From Stichopus chloronotus (lineage: Eukaryota > Echinodermata > Holothuroidea > Aspidochirotida > Stichopodidae), in NCBI GenBank assembly GCA_021234535.1, contig CM037845.1, forward strand, positions 2,508,501-2,572,500: a DNA stretch of 64,000 nt. Direction: 5' to 3'. The notes under the pieces were generated by a model. That model was not told the DNA's origin. It saw nothing but the letters and a program-made list of their open reading frames with translations, and did no database searches. The position numbers and the translations under genes were made by a program. The stretch's first letter is position 1; each line of letters starts with the position of its first letter. This document shows, piece after piece, positions 51,801-63,552 of the stretch.

Positions 51801-54800
51801 CTGGGTATATCCTCCACCCCTCCCAGCCTTTGGGACAGTTGATAAAGACTGGGGGATACTTTCTTGTCCTTCAGATGAGAGGTCAAATAGTCGTCCTGAA
51901 AAAGCGGTTTGCATGGTGATTGTCTGTTCAACCCTGCCTCTTTAGTCTCTGGACACTAAGGGTGGTTAAATCTTGTTGGTGTTCATCCATGATCAACATG
52001 GTGTAGGATCCTGATCTCCAAAAATTCAAATTCAAACAAATTCAAATCACACCACAATTGCAAAATCAGACTTTTTAAAGGGTTTGATCTATAAAATTGA
52101 CTCACATCTTCGTTAGTGGTGGTGCTGGATGCAATCAGATACGTATGAAATCCAGCCAATCCAAGAACAGACCAGATGGTGATGAAACAAATTAGGCCCT
52201 CTATTATAGTGATCACGAACGTCAAGGACTACTTGCAAGTAATTGATAAAGCAACGGCAGCAGTTTTCATTTTCACACCGACAATAAAATGAATGTGTGA
52301 TGAATTACAAATACTGCAAACTAACAATAACCATAATTACAGGTTTTAAACAAAAAAGGATTAAATATGCACTCTACCTTCCTAGAAAAATGCTTTTTCG
52401 AAACAATAACAGCTGCCATAACACAGAACTATACATCTGGTTAGGTGAATTACACATTTCTGTCAAATTCCTGTGACGTCAAAATATGCAGTTTGGGTAC
52501 CAGGTCCAATGGATATATATGGGGAGGATAAGGCAGGACAAGGATTAGGAGGATTAGGTCTGCTACATACTGTTAAAAATCCTATGATCAATTTTACATA
52601 TTGTATCAACTTCAGAGCTGGAAACATGCAAAAGTAATTCCAGTTTATAAGGATAGCTCCAAACTTGATGTTTCAAACTATCGCCCAATCTCAATCTTGC
52701 CAGTTTTATCTAAAGTTTTAGAGAAACATGTTTTCAATGCTTCAAGTAATTACCTAAATTCGTACAGCTTGCTGCGTGTAGCACAATCGGGATTCAGAGA
52801 AAATCACTCATGTGAAACGGCTTTACTGAAACTAGTGAACAATTGGATGGATGCCATTGATAAGGGGTATTTTGTTGGTTCTGTGTTTTTAGATCTACGC
52901 AAGGCATTTGACTTGGTTAATCACGAAATTCTACAACAAAAGTTAAAATTTATGGATTATCTAGTAATGCCGTTCAATGGTTTACATCATATCTAACAGA
53001 AAGAATGCAAACTACATATGTTAACTGGGTGTTCTCAACCCCTGGAAGAATTACGTGTGGTGTTCCACAAGGCTCTATCCCAGGCCCCCTTGTTTTTCTT
53101 ATTTATATTAACGATATGGATATTTGCCTTGAGCAATGATCTGCTGATATGTATGCAGATGACACTACATTTCATATCAATGCTAAATCAATTGCTGAAC
53201 TGAATGAGAAGTTGGGAGAAGACATGAAACGTATAACTTCTTGGTGTATAAATAATAGAATGGTTATCAACAATAGTAAAACCAAAGCCATGTTAATCTG
53301 GTCGAGGCAAAAACTGTCCTCCTTGAAAAATGACGAAGAATTATCCGTGGTTGTTAACGCTGCTTCTCTCCAAAATGTGTCTAGTGAAAAATTATTAGGA
53401 ATAATGATTGACAACCACCTGACTTGGAATGATCAGTTTGACCATATTTGTAGTGTTATCAACAATAGATTGGCCTTACTTAGACGCATAAAGCCGTATC
53501 TGGATATCAGCACTCAAATTCTTTTTTACAATGGTTACGTTCTCCCTATTTTTGATTATTGTAGTACTGTTTGGGGTACTTCCAGTGTTGGCAATATTTC
53601 ACATTTACAACGCTTGCAAAAAATGGCCACTCGATAATTTTAAATGCCTCTTTTGAAAACAGATCAAGTGAACTTTTTGAAACTCTCAATTGGAAGTCAA
53701 TAGATGTTTTATTACGATTAAAAGGTTTATGTATGGTATACAAAGCTCCTAACAGTTTAACCACACAGTACATTACTGATATGTTTAATTTTCAGCTGAG
53801 GTACATCATCGAGCTCTCAGATCTACATCAAAGAATAACATATTCTTAACAGGTGGAAGAACTGAATATCATAATAGAAAATTCTCATGCACTGCAGCCA
53901 AAGAGTGGAACCAATTACCAAATGAGTGTAAAAATGCTTTGTCTCTTCCCGTTTTTAAACACCTTTTGAAATCTATGTTATAAATTGTATTCTTTTTAGT
54001 GGCAATTTTATTGATGGTAATATTCGTACCTCTTAATCACAATTTATTGATTTACATGCCTGTAGATGTTCTTTTATGATCTGTATGTATTTTATTTGTT
54101 TGCAATCTTAATGTCTATTTAAGTCATGCCTTTGTGCATTTTCCTTTATCTCTGCTTCACCCTCTCTTTGAGCCAATCCTAAGTTATTCTTAAGTCACGT
54201 TCTTTGAATTTTGTTATCCTTTTTGTAGATGCTTATAGATATTTTTATGTGTCTTATTCAGTATGTATACTCTTTTTACATATCTATTTTAGTTATGTTT
54301 TGTGATTTATGTGACCTCCATCCCCGTTTTCAATTTGTTTTAAGTTCATGCTCAATTTTTAAGTCTCCTTGGTGTGTTTAACCTCTTTATTGCTAACCTT
54401 ACATTTTACATTGTATTTAACCTTTTGTATCTTTTGTAAAGGGCCTCGAGGGAGATTAGCTTTTTACGCTAACCGAGTTTACCCTTTTGAATGTTTAAAT
54501 AAAAAAAATAAAATGAATGTTTAAATAGAGCCCTGTTCAGCAAAAAAGTTAGGCTCAATTTCAAGTTTGATCCATCATACATAAGGCAACAGCAAGTTTG
54601 TCTTATGACTGAGCATATCTCCTTGTGGAACAGGGCTAAGGTATATGAAACCAAGGAAAATAATTTGAAAAGGATATCTGGGAGGTCTCCGCCAATCAGA
54701 CAAGGTCTCCAAAAATGACTGGTTATTTTTTGTAGTTGCTGAGGGAAAAAAAACAAAGCAAAGAGGACAATATTATTACAAGTGAACAAATGTATGACTA

Positions 54801-57800
54801 CACAGAGGTTATGTTTGCTACAGATCAAAGAATCACTTAAATTTACTATTCGCTACAAGTCGTGGTCCAACTACCCTAAATCTGAACACAAATGAGTTTG
54901 TGAAGTGTTTTTCTCTTCAAGATGTATCAACAATCCATACAACATCCCAAAGGAAATGCAGTACAGTACGGTACAATAGTGTTGCTGTCGTATTGTGATA
55001 TCGGCAAATGATAATTATTACGAATCGTTGCTCCTGAAACTGTTTGTGAAATGACCCAAATGATATCGTCTGGACAGTTGAGGAAGAAAATTTTTCTCAG
55101 AATAGACTTAGAACACAAACTGAATAACACGGAAACAAGAAATCAGACCTAAAGGTTGTATTTAATTTTAATGAACTAGTTTGATTTATATGAAAATAAA
55201 GTGTCATGTCAGAATTTAAGTTAGACTTAGGCTGTACAATGTGACTTCCGTGCACAATCCATAGTTTTACACATATTTATTCAGGTGTGCTTCAGTTACA
55301 GCTAATGACTACGATATCATGATATCGTTGGGGAAATTGAGGGAAAAATGCTCCTGATATTCTTTTTGATAATTTCATATTGCAACAACACTGCTACGCA
55401 AATCGTCATATACCACGACAACAACATAAAATAGGAATGGAAAGTACAGAAAACACAAATACGGCATTTTCTAACAAAGAAATACTTGGAACCAGCTTCT
55501 GATATCACAACTCAATTTTAACGAAGAAATGTGTTGTCAAAGCAAGACATATTTGACAACATATTTTAACAAAGCTCAAGTTGTCTAGACTGTTGTCCTT
55601 CTGCCTAAACAGTAGTTCAGGAAAGATTCCGAAGTAGAATGTCATTTGGGAGTCTCCGGCTACATACAATGTAAAACTCTACACAGAGATGCAATTCTTG
55701 TCAATATTTTGACTGCTTGGGTAAAGTTCGAATAAATTATGCAATAAGTATGGTTGGCAATGCTGTTTACATTGAAGACTCAACTGACTTTTTGAAAGAT
55801 ACAGTACATACACACCTTGTGGACATGCTCTAATGACAAGACACTCAAAATGCTAAAATTCTCCTTGCTTTAATTGTCATTTCCAAATTTGCTCAACATT
55901 GTGACTAAATCACATGTTCAAAAGCAAAAGTATAACACTTTGAAAAGACATTAATGTAATGCTTCTATCGACACTGGAAGAAATGGTAAATCCTCTGAAA
56001 ATTATTCTGGTGACATGTAAGGATGGATATCATACCACTAAGATAATGTTACATGATTTCACATCATAACACTTAAACATTAATGTCTGACAATGATCTT
56101 ATGACATAATCTAACAAGATATCAAGTGAGTGATTCCTACGCTAACTCATTTCAATACACTACATGTAATCATTTCGAACGTTTACTTTTGAAATGTTCC
56201 AAAACATGTGAATGATAACATGAGTCACCAAGGGTACTACCATGTGTGGAGTCATCTACTAAGCTATCAACATACTTCTGAGAAATCATTCTGCGCAATG
56301 CAATTCTCCAACAGAAGGATACAGACTATTTTTTTTTAAAGATATGTTTATCTTTCGACAGACAAAACCCTGAAGATAGTGTTTTTCAAAATGACTGTGG
56401 AGAGGCCTCAGTCCAGCTGAGACAATATCCATTTAATAAGTGCACAAGTCTGATAAATGTTAAAGAGCAATATGGCTAAGATACCTCCCTTCTGATCAAA
56501 TAAATGAAATTGCATCAGACGTAAACTCGATACCATTTGCAAATTGAGAGGGTGAATAAACTGAGACCTAAATAAATCAAGAGAAAGTAAAGTCCCCCCG
56601 GGCATAATGCAGTCTGTTCTACTCACCTAGGACTAGAGTTGTTATGTTACAGGCAAACACGTATATTGAAAGGCAGCACGTACACACCAGAAACAGGTAA
56701 AAGTACCTATAATTCCTCTTCCCCACACAGTTGCCTACCCATGGGCAGTGGTGGTCAAAATTATCTGAAAACAAGAGAAGGAGAGATATGAATGCAAAAA
56801 TCAGTTCCATATATATGCAGAGTTGTCCCATATGACTCTGACAGCAACGAACTCCTCCTCCAATACGACAGATGAAAGCTGTATCAGGGACATGAATTAT
56901 TGGATATCACATTTGTGGCATGGAAAATAAAGTTTTGCTTCCGTCTGTCCGGTGTATTCAAACATGTACTTTTCTCAACCTTTTTGATGGGAGACATTCC
57001 AAATACAGCTAGACAAGAGGAGTGTGACGTACAAGTGGTTCTTACATCTGGGTTTACAATTTGAGCATTTATAGGTTCTAGTTCTGTCACCAAGATTATA
57101 CTTTGTATCCTGGAGCAAAGACATTTTATCCTGGATATATATCTTCTTTTCCTGAGTGTTTGAATTTTCAACTTCCATTTAACTTTTAATGTCACACCAG
57201 GGAGTAATTCCACCTATCAGAAGCCTCCTGGTAGGGGGAATATGTTGATGGGGTACACTTGTGGTTCGGAGGTGTTTAAAAGGTTGCAAAGATTTACCCA
57301 AATCTGAAAACTCACCTTTGACTCACTCTTGTCTACAACGGATGGCATGTTACAAGTTTGAAGTATACTTTTAACTCAAGTTTTCACTGTGAAACTGCTT
57401 ACAAGCATTACATAACATTCAAACAAATGTTCCATCACCTGGGATGTAGCTACGGTGGGCGGTGCTGGGCGGTCACACCCAGCACTAGATATTTCCGCCC
57501 AGCACTCCAGGCAAACACACGTCTCCCCGCCCACCACAAATCGGCCAATCGAGACCTTAAAACTAACCCCAAATTTACTCTCTAAGAAAAATGGCAGAAA
57601 AATGAAAATTTAATGGCTGAAAAATCGAGTAGATGCCATGGAGTGGGTCGAGCTGCTTTCCGCCGATCAGACTTTTACCGGCACTCAAATTTGGCTAGCT
57701 ACATCTCTGTCCATCACTATTATAACCAACAGCAATTTCTCACACCTCTTGGCCATTTCAATGTAAGTTTACTATTCACAAATGAACAGTCACTTTGATG

Positions 57801-60800
57801 ATTAGTCCTAAAAGCTCCATTCTATCAGTTTGAACTTCATCGTAATTGTTGCATCTACAGCAACTGTCCATTATGTGTGCAAATGCACTTTACAAGGTGA
57901 ATGTCATACACAACGATGCAAACTACGAACATTCATTTAGAAGCAAACTCCAAGCCTGTGAGTGACCCTTGTCAAGCTATTACATTCATAATATAAAATA
58001 ATGAACTGCTGGACACAAAAACATTCCCTGGCATTTTAATCATAGTGACTGACTAGAACCTATTTTGTGGTTATGAGATTACTGTACCTCAACTGTAATC
58101 ATTTAGTCTTACACCAAAGGTTAATCCATAATTCATCACATCCCAAAAAAAGTGAGGGCCTCATTTTGTCCATAAGAATGCTAATCAGCCAAAGGTATTC
58201 AAATACTTATCTGACAAACCCTCAACACTACAACATATAAAACTAATCCCTATACACGATGTAATAATTTATAGCCCATATAGCCTAACCTCAAGTTAGA
58301 CCCCAAAATGTTGAACACTGGGAAAGGTTTCACTACCACAATGCTATATTTGACAATCCTTCCACAGTGTAAAACACAATACATGCAGACAAGAAACATT
58401 TTGCATTATTTCATAAAATGGTCCATGTATGGTCCATATGGGACCAACTATTTGAACAACCAGAAGGAACCACTAACATAGTAGTAACATGACACAAGTT
58501 AATGCCATACAATCTGTAGGAGAAGAGGCATTTTGCAAGATTTATTGAAATGGCCGCTTTGGACCTTGGACCCAAAAATCTTGAACGCTCTGAAGGCACC
58601 CTTTCTATAATGCATCCATTGCCAAGTATAAACTTTGTCTAAACTTTACAACTTGAAATATCGTGTTAAAAAGGTTTTCAGACTTTTGCCCCCAGTTCTC
58701 CCAGATGACCTTTGACCTCCACCAAAGCAGCTGGGCACACCTTCTCAATATGGCAAACCTACGTACCAAGTTTGACTTTCATCCAACTTGCCCCTGTCGA
58801 GTTAGAGTGTACCTAAGCAAGTGTCACAGATGCACACACACACAACCACAAGCCAACCTGATGGCACTGGTTTGTTTGCTGACACAAAGAACCGTAGAGC
58901 ATAGGCTTACGCCTGCCTTAGGCTCGCATACGCAAATTATCTGCAGAATGACAGCAGACATATCACAACCCACAAAAATGCAAACATGAATGCATATTTC
59001 TAAGACTATAATCAAAACCATTCATGAAACCAATGGTGTACTACAGTACTTCCAACCTTAACTCTAAACATTTTAAAGCCACTAGAATCAATGAACAAAG
59101 AAACAAAAAAAAATTGTTCCTTGAAAAACTCTGAAGCCTGCAACTAACAAAAAGTGGTTTGTTCCCTGTAACATAGAAGTAACAATTGCCAATTGTGGTT
59201 ACACTACTCGATGTACACCCCTACGTTAGGATGTCAGTACTTAAAATTTTCGGAAGGCTGTACATGATCTTACCTGATTGTTTCCACGAGACTTTTAGGG
59301 ACATTTCAACTTCAAAAATGTTTGTAATATAGTTTACTCTACATGACATGTGCAACATTTCAAAGTACATTTTGAATTTGAAGAAATATCAACATTTTTT
59401 ATTTGTACTTGATCGAACTATCATGTTTTCACCCAATACAATAACATTACAATAACATTTTCCAACTTAGTTGAAATTTAGTAGGGATTTCAAATGGTTC
59501 AGACACATCCAAAAATGCTACAATCGCCAAGTTTGTGGGGCATTTGCCCCACCAGAGCTTTGTCTCCGGACCCCACGAGGGGCCCTATGGTGGGGCCCCT
59601 CAACCCTGCTGGCACTGCAATCACTTCACGATCGAATGATGCCTGCGGCACCATGTTAGGTCTGCTGGGAAATCCGACTACGTTGTAATCGTCCTCCTGG
59701 GAAATTTACACTTTTTCCAGGCGTGCCTCTGTTTATGGAAAAAAAATCAACCTTCCAATATCAACTGCTACTGTTTAGACTACATGAACACAATGCCCAT
59801 AATACAGCAGCACAAACACTGAGATCTCACATTCATGTGTGGGTGGCAATGATCCTTGGCAAATGTCCAATGATAATTTCACAGCCTGAAAAGTTTGTGT
59901 CATCAATCTATAATTAATTAGGTCTATCGAGGTAAAATTTGATGGAAGAAAAAAAAAATGTGTCAGCACATGTTCATACAACACTTGCAACTTCTTATGG
60001 ACATTCACTGGAACACATCAATTCAACCGACTCTTTCCCGCACTGCACATTGAAATTAAATATCCAGTTTCTATGGAAACAGTGGAAGGTAAATCATGCA
60101 GTGGATGCATACTAAAGCACTATATGCCCTTGAATACGAAAGAGGAATGACAGGTCTGGAAACGTTTCATTTCTATACATTTGTCATTGAGTACTCAAAT
60201 AGCGCTGGAAGCCATCATGTCAGTAAAATCTATTGTACATGTAACATAAAAACACATTTTTGCGTATTGACAGGGTCAATCATTACAAGAACTGAAAAAA
60301 GCCACAATTTGCACCAAAATCCCTCAAATGCGGACCATTTCACTTAATAACTTCTGTTTCACAACTGCATCATGAGAAAACATAGGACAAATATGCAAAT
60401 TGGTGATGTATACTACAGTAGAGAGACGGACTCACTTTACCTTATGTTATCCTTTGTTTGCAAAACCAAGCTTTCAGGGACAATTGAGAATTTGATATAT
60501 CCTGATGGGTTTTATTTTGGGGAAGCATACACTTTCTTCTTTCAAAATATTGATATCACTTGTAAACATGCAAGCCACATGGCAAGTAATTATGAGACAA
60601 AATGAAACCAACACAATGCAACACTCCACGTATTCATATTGGCATTTTCATCACGCTAAATTTAAGGCTCTCCTCAAAGCAGTATAGATATAAGTTATGC
60701 AATTCCTACAGAATGTCCTCCAGGGTTCCACTCTGCAGCTTCTGAACGAATTCAGCTCTTTTCTAAACGTATGTCACTCGGTCTTCAAGTGATACACATA

Positions 60801-63552
60801 GTAGCATACTTTTTTTTTCACAAACCCCTTCCACCCTCTACTTTTTTCACAACCCCTCTCCCACCCCCATTTCTTGTACCACATGTGGTTAGATACACAT
60901 CACGTAAAAGTAACAACTCCTTCAGTCACTGAACCAACTCTTTATGTGCTGAACATTTGTGAAAGATGCCACTCCATTCCTCTTCTACACCAATGGCAGT
61001 AATCCGAGAGGTTGGTTCTTCAATTAAACATTGAAATCCATGAAACTTTGATTCATGGAGCATCAGATAGATCATTTAACAACAGAATACAGATCGCTGC
61101 TAAAATACCGTAACAACAGGTGTTTAACAATTCATGCAAGGCGAATATTTGAAAGGATTTTTATATGGTCCGACTAAAGCAATGGATGGCATGATGAAAC
61201 ATATCCCATACTTACCCACACAATTGTCACAAATACTGCAATGAGAAGCCCTTGGTGGTCTGAATATCCTACACGTGTAGCAGAATTTTAAGGTCAGGTT
61301 GACCCCATTAACGGTGACCTCCTTAATTCGGGGTGGGGGTCTGTAAGTGGGATTATCCTGCTTTGGGGTTTCTGAAGAAGACAGAAATAAAACTTACATC
61401 AAGTTTGATCCGAGTGCATGCAAGGAGAAAATTCAAGAATGTCCCTAAATTGTAGAATAAAAGTACGTTGAGCAACATCTAGTGTATTTAAATTAATATC
61501 CTTAGAGGTTGCACAAACAAGTGAGTTCAGAAGCTATCTTGAAAGTGAAACAGCAACTTGTTGAGACCAGGAAACTTGAAATGATGTTGACAATGATTTA
61601 TGCAAGGTGAATATTTGCTTGGACTTTATCTGGCATTGAGCAAACTAATTTTTTTTAAACATTAAGAGGGCAGTAGACTGAAAATAGGCAAGTGGGAAAG
61701 ATGGGATGAAAAACATTCCTGCCTGACAGAAACTTTGTTAAACCTCTAAGGATAAGGAACAAAATCCTATAAGTCTCCCACGAATATCACAGAAATTGAG
61801 GATTCCAAAGCATAATACTGTGGGTAGAGATGTAGACTTAGACACTGTGAATAGTACACTGAAAAGGTTTCTTTAAAGTACATCTTGAAGCATGCATGCA
61901 AAATGGAAGTGTTTGCACTAGATTTTTGAATTTGGGATGGAATGTCCCACTGTGAATACTTTGATGTGACAAAACATTTTATTAAAAGTTTTCAGTAAAC
62001 AATTGCCGAGATCAAACCATTTTGAAATATGTGAGAGATAACTTTTATTTTTGACTTTTTTTGCTGCAAATTTCTACTGCCTGTTAATGTTCACATTTAT
62101 CAGGGATGAAAATTCGGTACAAATGTCGTAGCAGCAACAGGTGGCTGAATTTGAGCATTATGAATGTGATAAATGTCACAGGTGTTTTGTGAGTCAAACT
62201 GGGCTTCATGTTCAGACACCAAACTACAAGTCGTCAAATAAATGAGAAAATAGTCAACACTGAAAGGGTAAAAACATAAATAGAGATGGTTTGAAATGTT
62301 TGAAAAGTGGAGCGTGCCAACCAAGAGCGATTTAAGGGAAAGGGAATATCCGAGTGGCAATCTTCATGAATGCAAAGAAATTGGCCCCTATAAATTAATG
62401 CTTGAATCAACCGTGAAATGAGCTATTTTATGTGAGATACAGACATTACCATTTTGGGACAGGTGGTGGCATTTTTGCAGTTCAGTACTGTAAAAACTTC
62501 TGGAAACATGCTTGGATTTTCCTAAGTCAAACATGCAGAGCTTGCAAGTAGTATAGCTTGTAGTTGACAGCGAACAGTATAGCGTGGTCTATGATTCTGT
62601 GCAACGTTACCACACAAAGGTTTCGTTTTATTATTTGCCACAGGAGTGAAATATAGCTTTTTAGTGAAGAATGCCATGATCCAGACATTTATTCTAGGCC
62701 TATTGCATATTTATATAGTGTAATATCGGACTCAAGTTGCACTCATTTCTGACATTTTGTAAGTGACACTTGTTCTTCACATTTAAAAAGGTACTGATAT
62801 TGCAAAAACGCAAATAGCCTGACATTAACCTTTCGTGATTGATTTTTTAAAACATTATACAAGTTTTCAGTAATGATTTTTGTGCTCAGCTGCAACAATT
62901 TTACCCCTTCGATGTGCTAGGAACAACAATCTTCCAAAGGCTTTGCCTGGACCCCCACAAGGGGCTCCACCCCTTAACAAATATCAGCCACAAATCGGTA
63001 GATTCTCTATCATGTTAGCGGGAAATTTATCAAGGTTTTCCAACCCTGCTGGTTGGGTCTCCTGAAAAGCTTCATTTTATTGTTTTCAAAAATCGAAGAC
63101 GACTTAATACCAGATTCCACTCAGTTCATGGGTCGTCATCTGTTTGTTGCAGAATGAATCAATTTAGGAGGACTGAGACAAAACCACCAGGATTCTCCCT
63201 CTGGTGTTTTTGAGGCACTGAGTGTTTTGCAATATCATTTTGCTGCCATTTGTACTTGGGAGGGAGGGGGAGTAACCATGCTGATTCAGGGTAGGGAGAT
63301 TTTGTTTTGGGGAGAGAATTCCCCAGTACCCAGTCTCAATGCAAACCCTGGGGGACTGTTACTACTGAGACAGCATCTTAGCATGACTCACCGATGTTCT
63401 TCTCTATGTCTGCTGCTTCATCCGCCGTGGCTCGCGGAATAATTCCCGGGTCGGACATTCCCGCCCACAAGAGATTGGAAAGACTGAGGATGTACAAAAT
63501 AGCCCCGACGATAGGAATTGACCAGTGAACATGCTGTGCTAGATAGACACAG
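45747..63552 (-). CDS. ZDHHC14-like: DHHC palmitoyltransferase, ZDHHC9/14/18 clade, 5' end outside window (304 aa seen)
   Basis: Membrane S-acyltransferase that transfers a fatty acyl group, usually palmitate, from acyl-CoA to cysteines of target proteins on Golgi, ER or plasma membrane. Eight exons join in frame: 63552-63392, 61371-61216, 56764-56627, 54738-54678, 52208-52106, 48038-47929, 47741-47633 and 45824-45747. Features in order: a membrane helix, the SDPG motif, PPPRIKEV, the Cys-rich domain ([13 protein letters not shown]), the active site DHHC at visible residues 109-112, a helix, a fourth helix, TTNE at 202-205, and NPYS of the PaCCT region. All catalytic and zinc-site residues look intact. 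The order PPPR, FLETL and IDRRG places it with ZDHHC9/14/18; which one I cannot settle. The first exon(s), with the start and first helix, are missing. The C-tail is short and ends GSNGQS. Confidence 0.92.
47465..47600. repeat. GC-rich transposon-like patch in an intron
   Basis: Much richer in G and C than the intron around it, with GGCCGGCC and TCGAGGGCCTCTC. A GGGCCGGCC-type segment is common in terminal repeats of hAT-like elements, but no clear second end or target duplication was found. Confidence 0.3.
47633..47741 (-). CDS. ZDHHC14-like: Palmitoyltransferase exon with IDRRG segment
   Basis: Visible residues 243-279. [16 protein letters not shown], then a Pro-rich tail part. Acceptor TTTTCAG, donor GTAAGG, phases 2 then 0. 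Confidence 0.88.
47929..48038 (-). CDS. ZDHHC14-like: Palmitoyltransferase exon with PaCCT region
   Basis: Visible residues 207-242. [20 protein letters not shown], then [11 protein letters not shown]. The NPYS segment is the conserved C-terminal motif of the family. Acceptor TTTTAG, donor GTAAGA, phases 0 then 2. Confidence 0.9.
48039..52105. other. Palmitoyltransferase intron (4.07 kb)
   Basis: Large intron, no further exon found. It holds a 22-bp tandem duplication (51332-51375) and AT-rich unique DNA. Confidence 0.6.
51332..51375. repeat. Tandem duplication of 22 bp
   Basis: GACCCAGTGGCAATGCAGTA plus two bases is repeated once, followed by a partial third unit. Confidence 0.85.
52106..52208 (-). 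CDS. ZDHHC14-like: Palmitoyltransferase exon with helix 4 and TTxE motif
   Basis: Visible residues 172-206. [24 protein letters not shown] is the last membrane helix, then TTTNED with the TTxE motif. The upstream side ends in AC preceded by TCCTTGAC (52228-52221), the U12 branch-site consensus, 13 bases from the intron end. Donor GTGAGT, phase 0. Confidence 0.88.
52209..54677 (-). other. Probable U12-type AT-AC intron, 2469 bp
   Basis: Starts ATATCCTTTT, ends AC, and has branch motif TCCTTGAC with its likely branch A at 52222, 13 bases before the intron end. All three agree with the minor-spliceosome consensus, and only this choice keeps the reading frame. The intron contains the retrotransposon fragment on the opposite strand. 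Confidence 0.8.
52590..54510 (+). mobile_element. 5'-truncated non-LTR retrotransposon (CR1/Jockey/L2-like), dead
   Basis: Encodes the second half of a LINE ORF2: reverse-transcriptase motifs [38 protein letters not shown] (about 52887-52930), GVPQGS (about 53059-53076) and the catalytic YADD (53152-53163), then the thumb and the C-terminal FKHLLKSML before TAA at 53981-53983. The coding is broken into at least four pieces by frameshifts and a stop near 53140, so it is inactive. The endonuclease half is missing, as usual for 5'-truncated insertions. An AT-rich 3' part ends in repeated TGAATGTTTAAATA. It sits in antisense inside the AT-AC intron, ~170 bp from its donor. I did not find a clear target duplication; the exact family is uncertain. 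Confidence 0.9.
54678..54738 (-). CDS. ZDHHC14-like: Palmitoyltransferase 61-bp exon before an AT-AC intron
   Basis: Visible residues 152-171. Contains SFLETL, which aligns with the luminal loop of ZDHHC9 (FLETL). Acceptor CCCTCAG. No usable GT donor keeps the frame, but the exon ends exactly before ATATCCTTTT, the U12-type donor consensus. With that site the codon AG+T joins PP-S-IIEGL, matching the family's P-x-x-x-x-E-x-L pattern. The loop is two residues longer than in ZDHHC9. Confidence 0.75.
54739..56626. other. Palmitoyltransferase intron (1.9 kb)
   Basis: AT-rich, with no further feature seen. Confidence 0.5.
56627..56764 (-). CDS. ZDHHC14-like: Palmitoyltransferase exon with the DHHC active site
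   Basis: Visible residues 106-151. [18 protein letters not shown] carries the catalytic DHHC, followed by a helix ([20 protein letters not shown]). The residues before the active site are Asp-Asn, where vertebrate members have Glu-Arg. Acceptor TTTTCAG, donor GTGAGT, phase 1 at both ends. Confidence 0.95.
57431..57717. mobile_element. hAT-type MITE, 271 bp, with 8-bp target duplication
   Basis: TCCATCAC occurs at 57431-57438 and 57710-57717, directly flanking a 271-bp element (57439-57709). The left end reads CTGGGATGTAGCTA, and the right end, reverse-complemented, CAGAGATGTAGCTA. Eight-base target duplications and ends starting CAG are typical of hAT elements. There is no transposase, so it is non-autonomous. 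The identical target duplications suggest a fairly recent insertion. Confidence 0.85.
59515..59700. repeat. Dispersed repeat family D
   Basis: AGCTTTGTCTCCGGACCCCA / CGAGGGGCCC, then CACCATGTTAGG and GCTGGGAAAT. A diverged relative is at 62885-63080. It lies in an intron of the palmitoyltransferase gene. Confidence 0.55.
61216..61371 (-). CDS. ZDHHC14-like: Palmitoyltransferase exon with Cys-rich domain
   Basis: Visible residues 54-105. [19 protein letters not shown] leads into the zinc-binding Cys-rich domain ([19 protein letters not shown]). Acceptor TTCTTCAG, donor GTAAGT, phase 1 at both ends. Confidence 0.93.
62885..63080. repeat. Dispersed repeat family D
   Basis: GGCTTTGCCTGGACCCCCAC / AAGGGGCTCC, then ATCATGTTAGCGGGAAAT. 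Same order as at 59515-59700. Confidence 0.55.
63392..63552 (-). CDS. ZDHHC14-like: Palmitoyltransferase exon with helix 2 and DPG motif
   Basis: Visible residues 1-53. [20 protein letters not shown] onward is a hydrophobic helix, followed by [19 protein letters not shown]. Acceptor TTTGCAG, donor GTGAGT, one base of the first codon supplied upstream. The first ~60 bases of the exon are repeated in decayed form in the intron upstream (see 63493-63955). Confidence 0.88.

Noticed and set aside
52601..53637. A host reverse-transcriptase gene
   Set aside because: Frameshifts, an internal stop, a missing endonuclease half and LINE-type 3' end show a dead retrotransposon.
54678..54738. A GT-AG reading of the intron after the 61-bp exon, using GTCTGA
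   Set aside because: It would leave phase 2 against a phase-0 acceptor and give an immediate stop. The AT-AC reading keeps the frame and the family alignment.
27585..63552. A functional cluster of the oxidase and the palmitoyltransferase
   Set aside because: They share only strand and proximity; no pathway, shared promoter or conserved pairing is evident.
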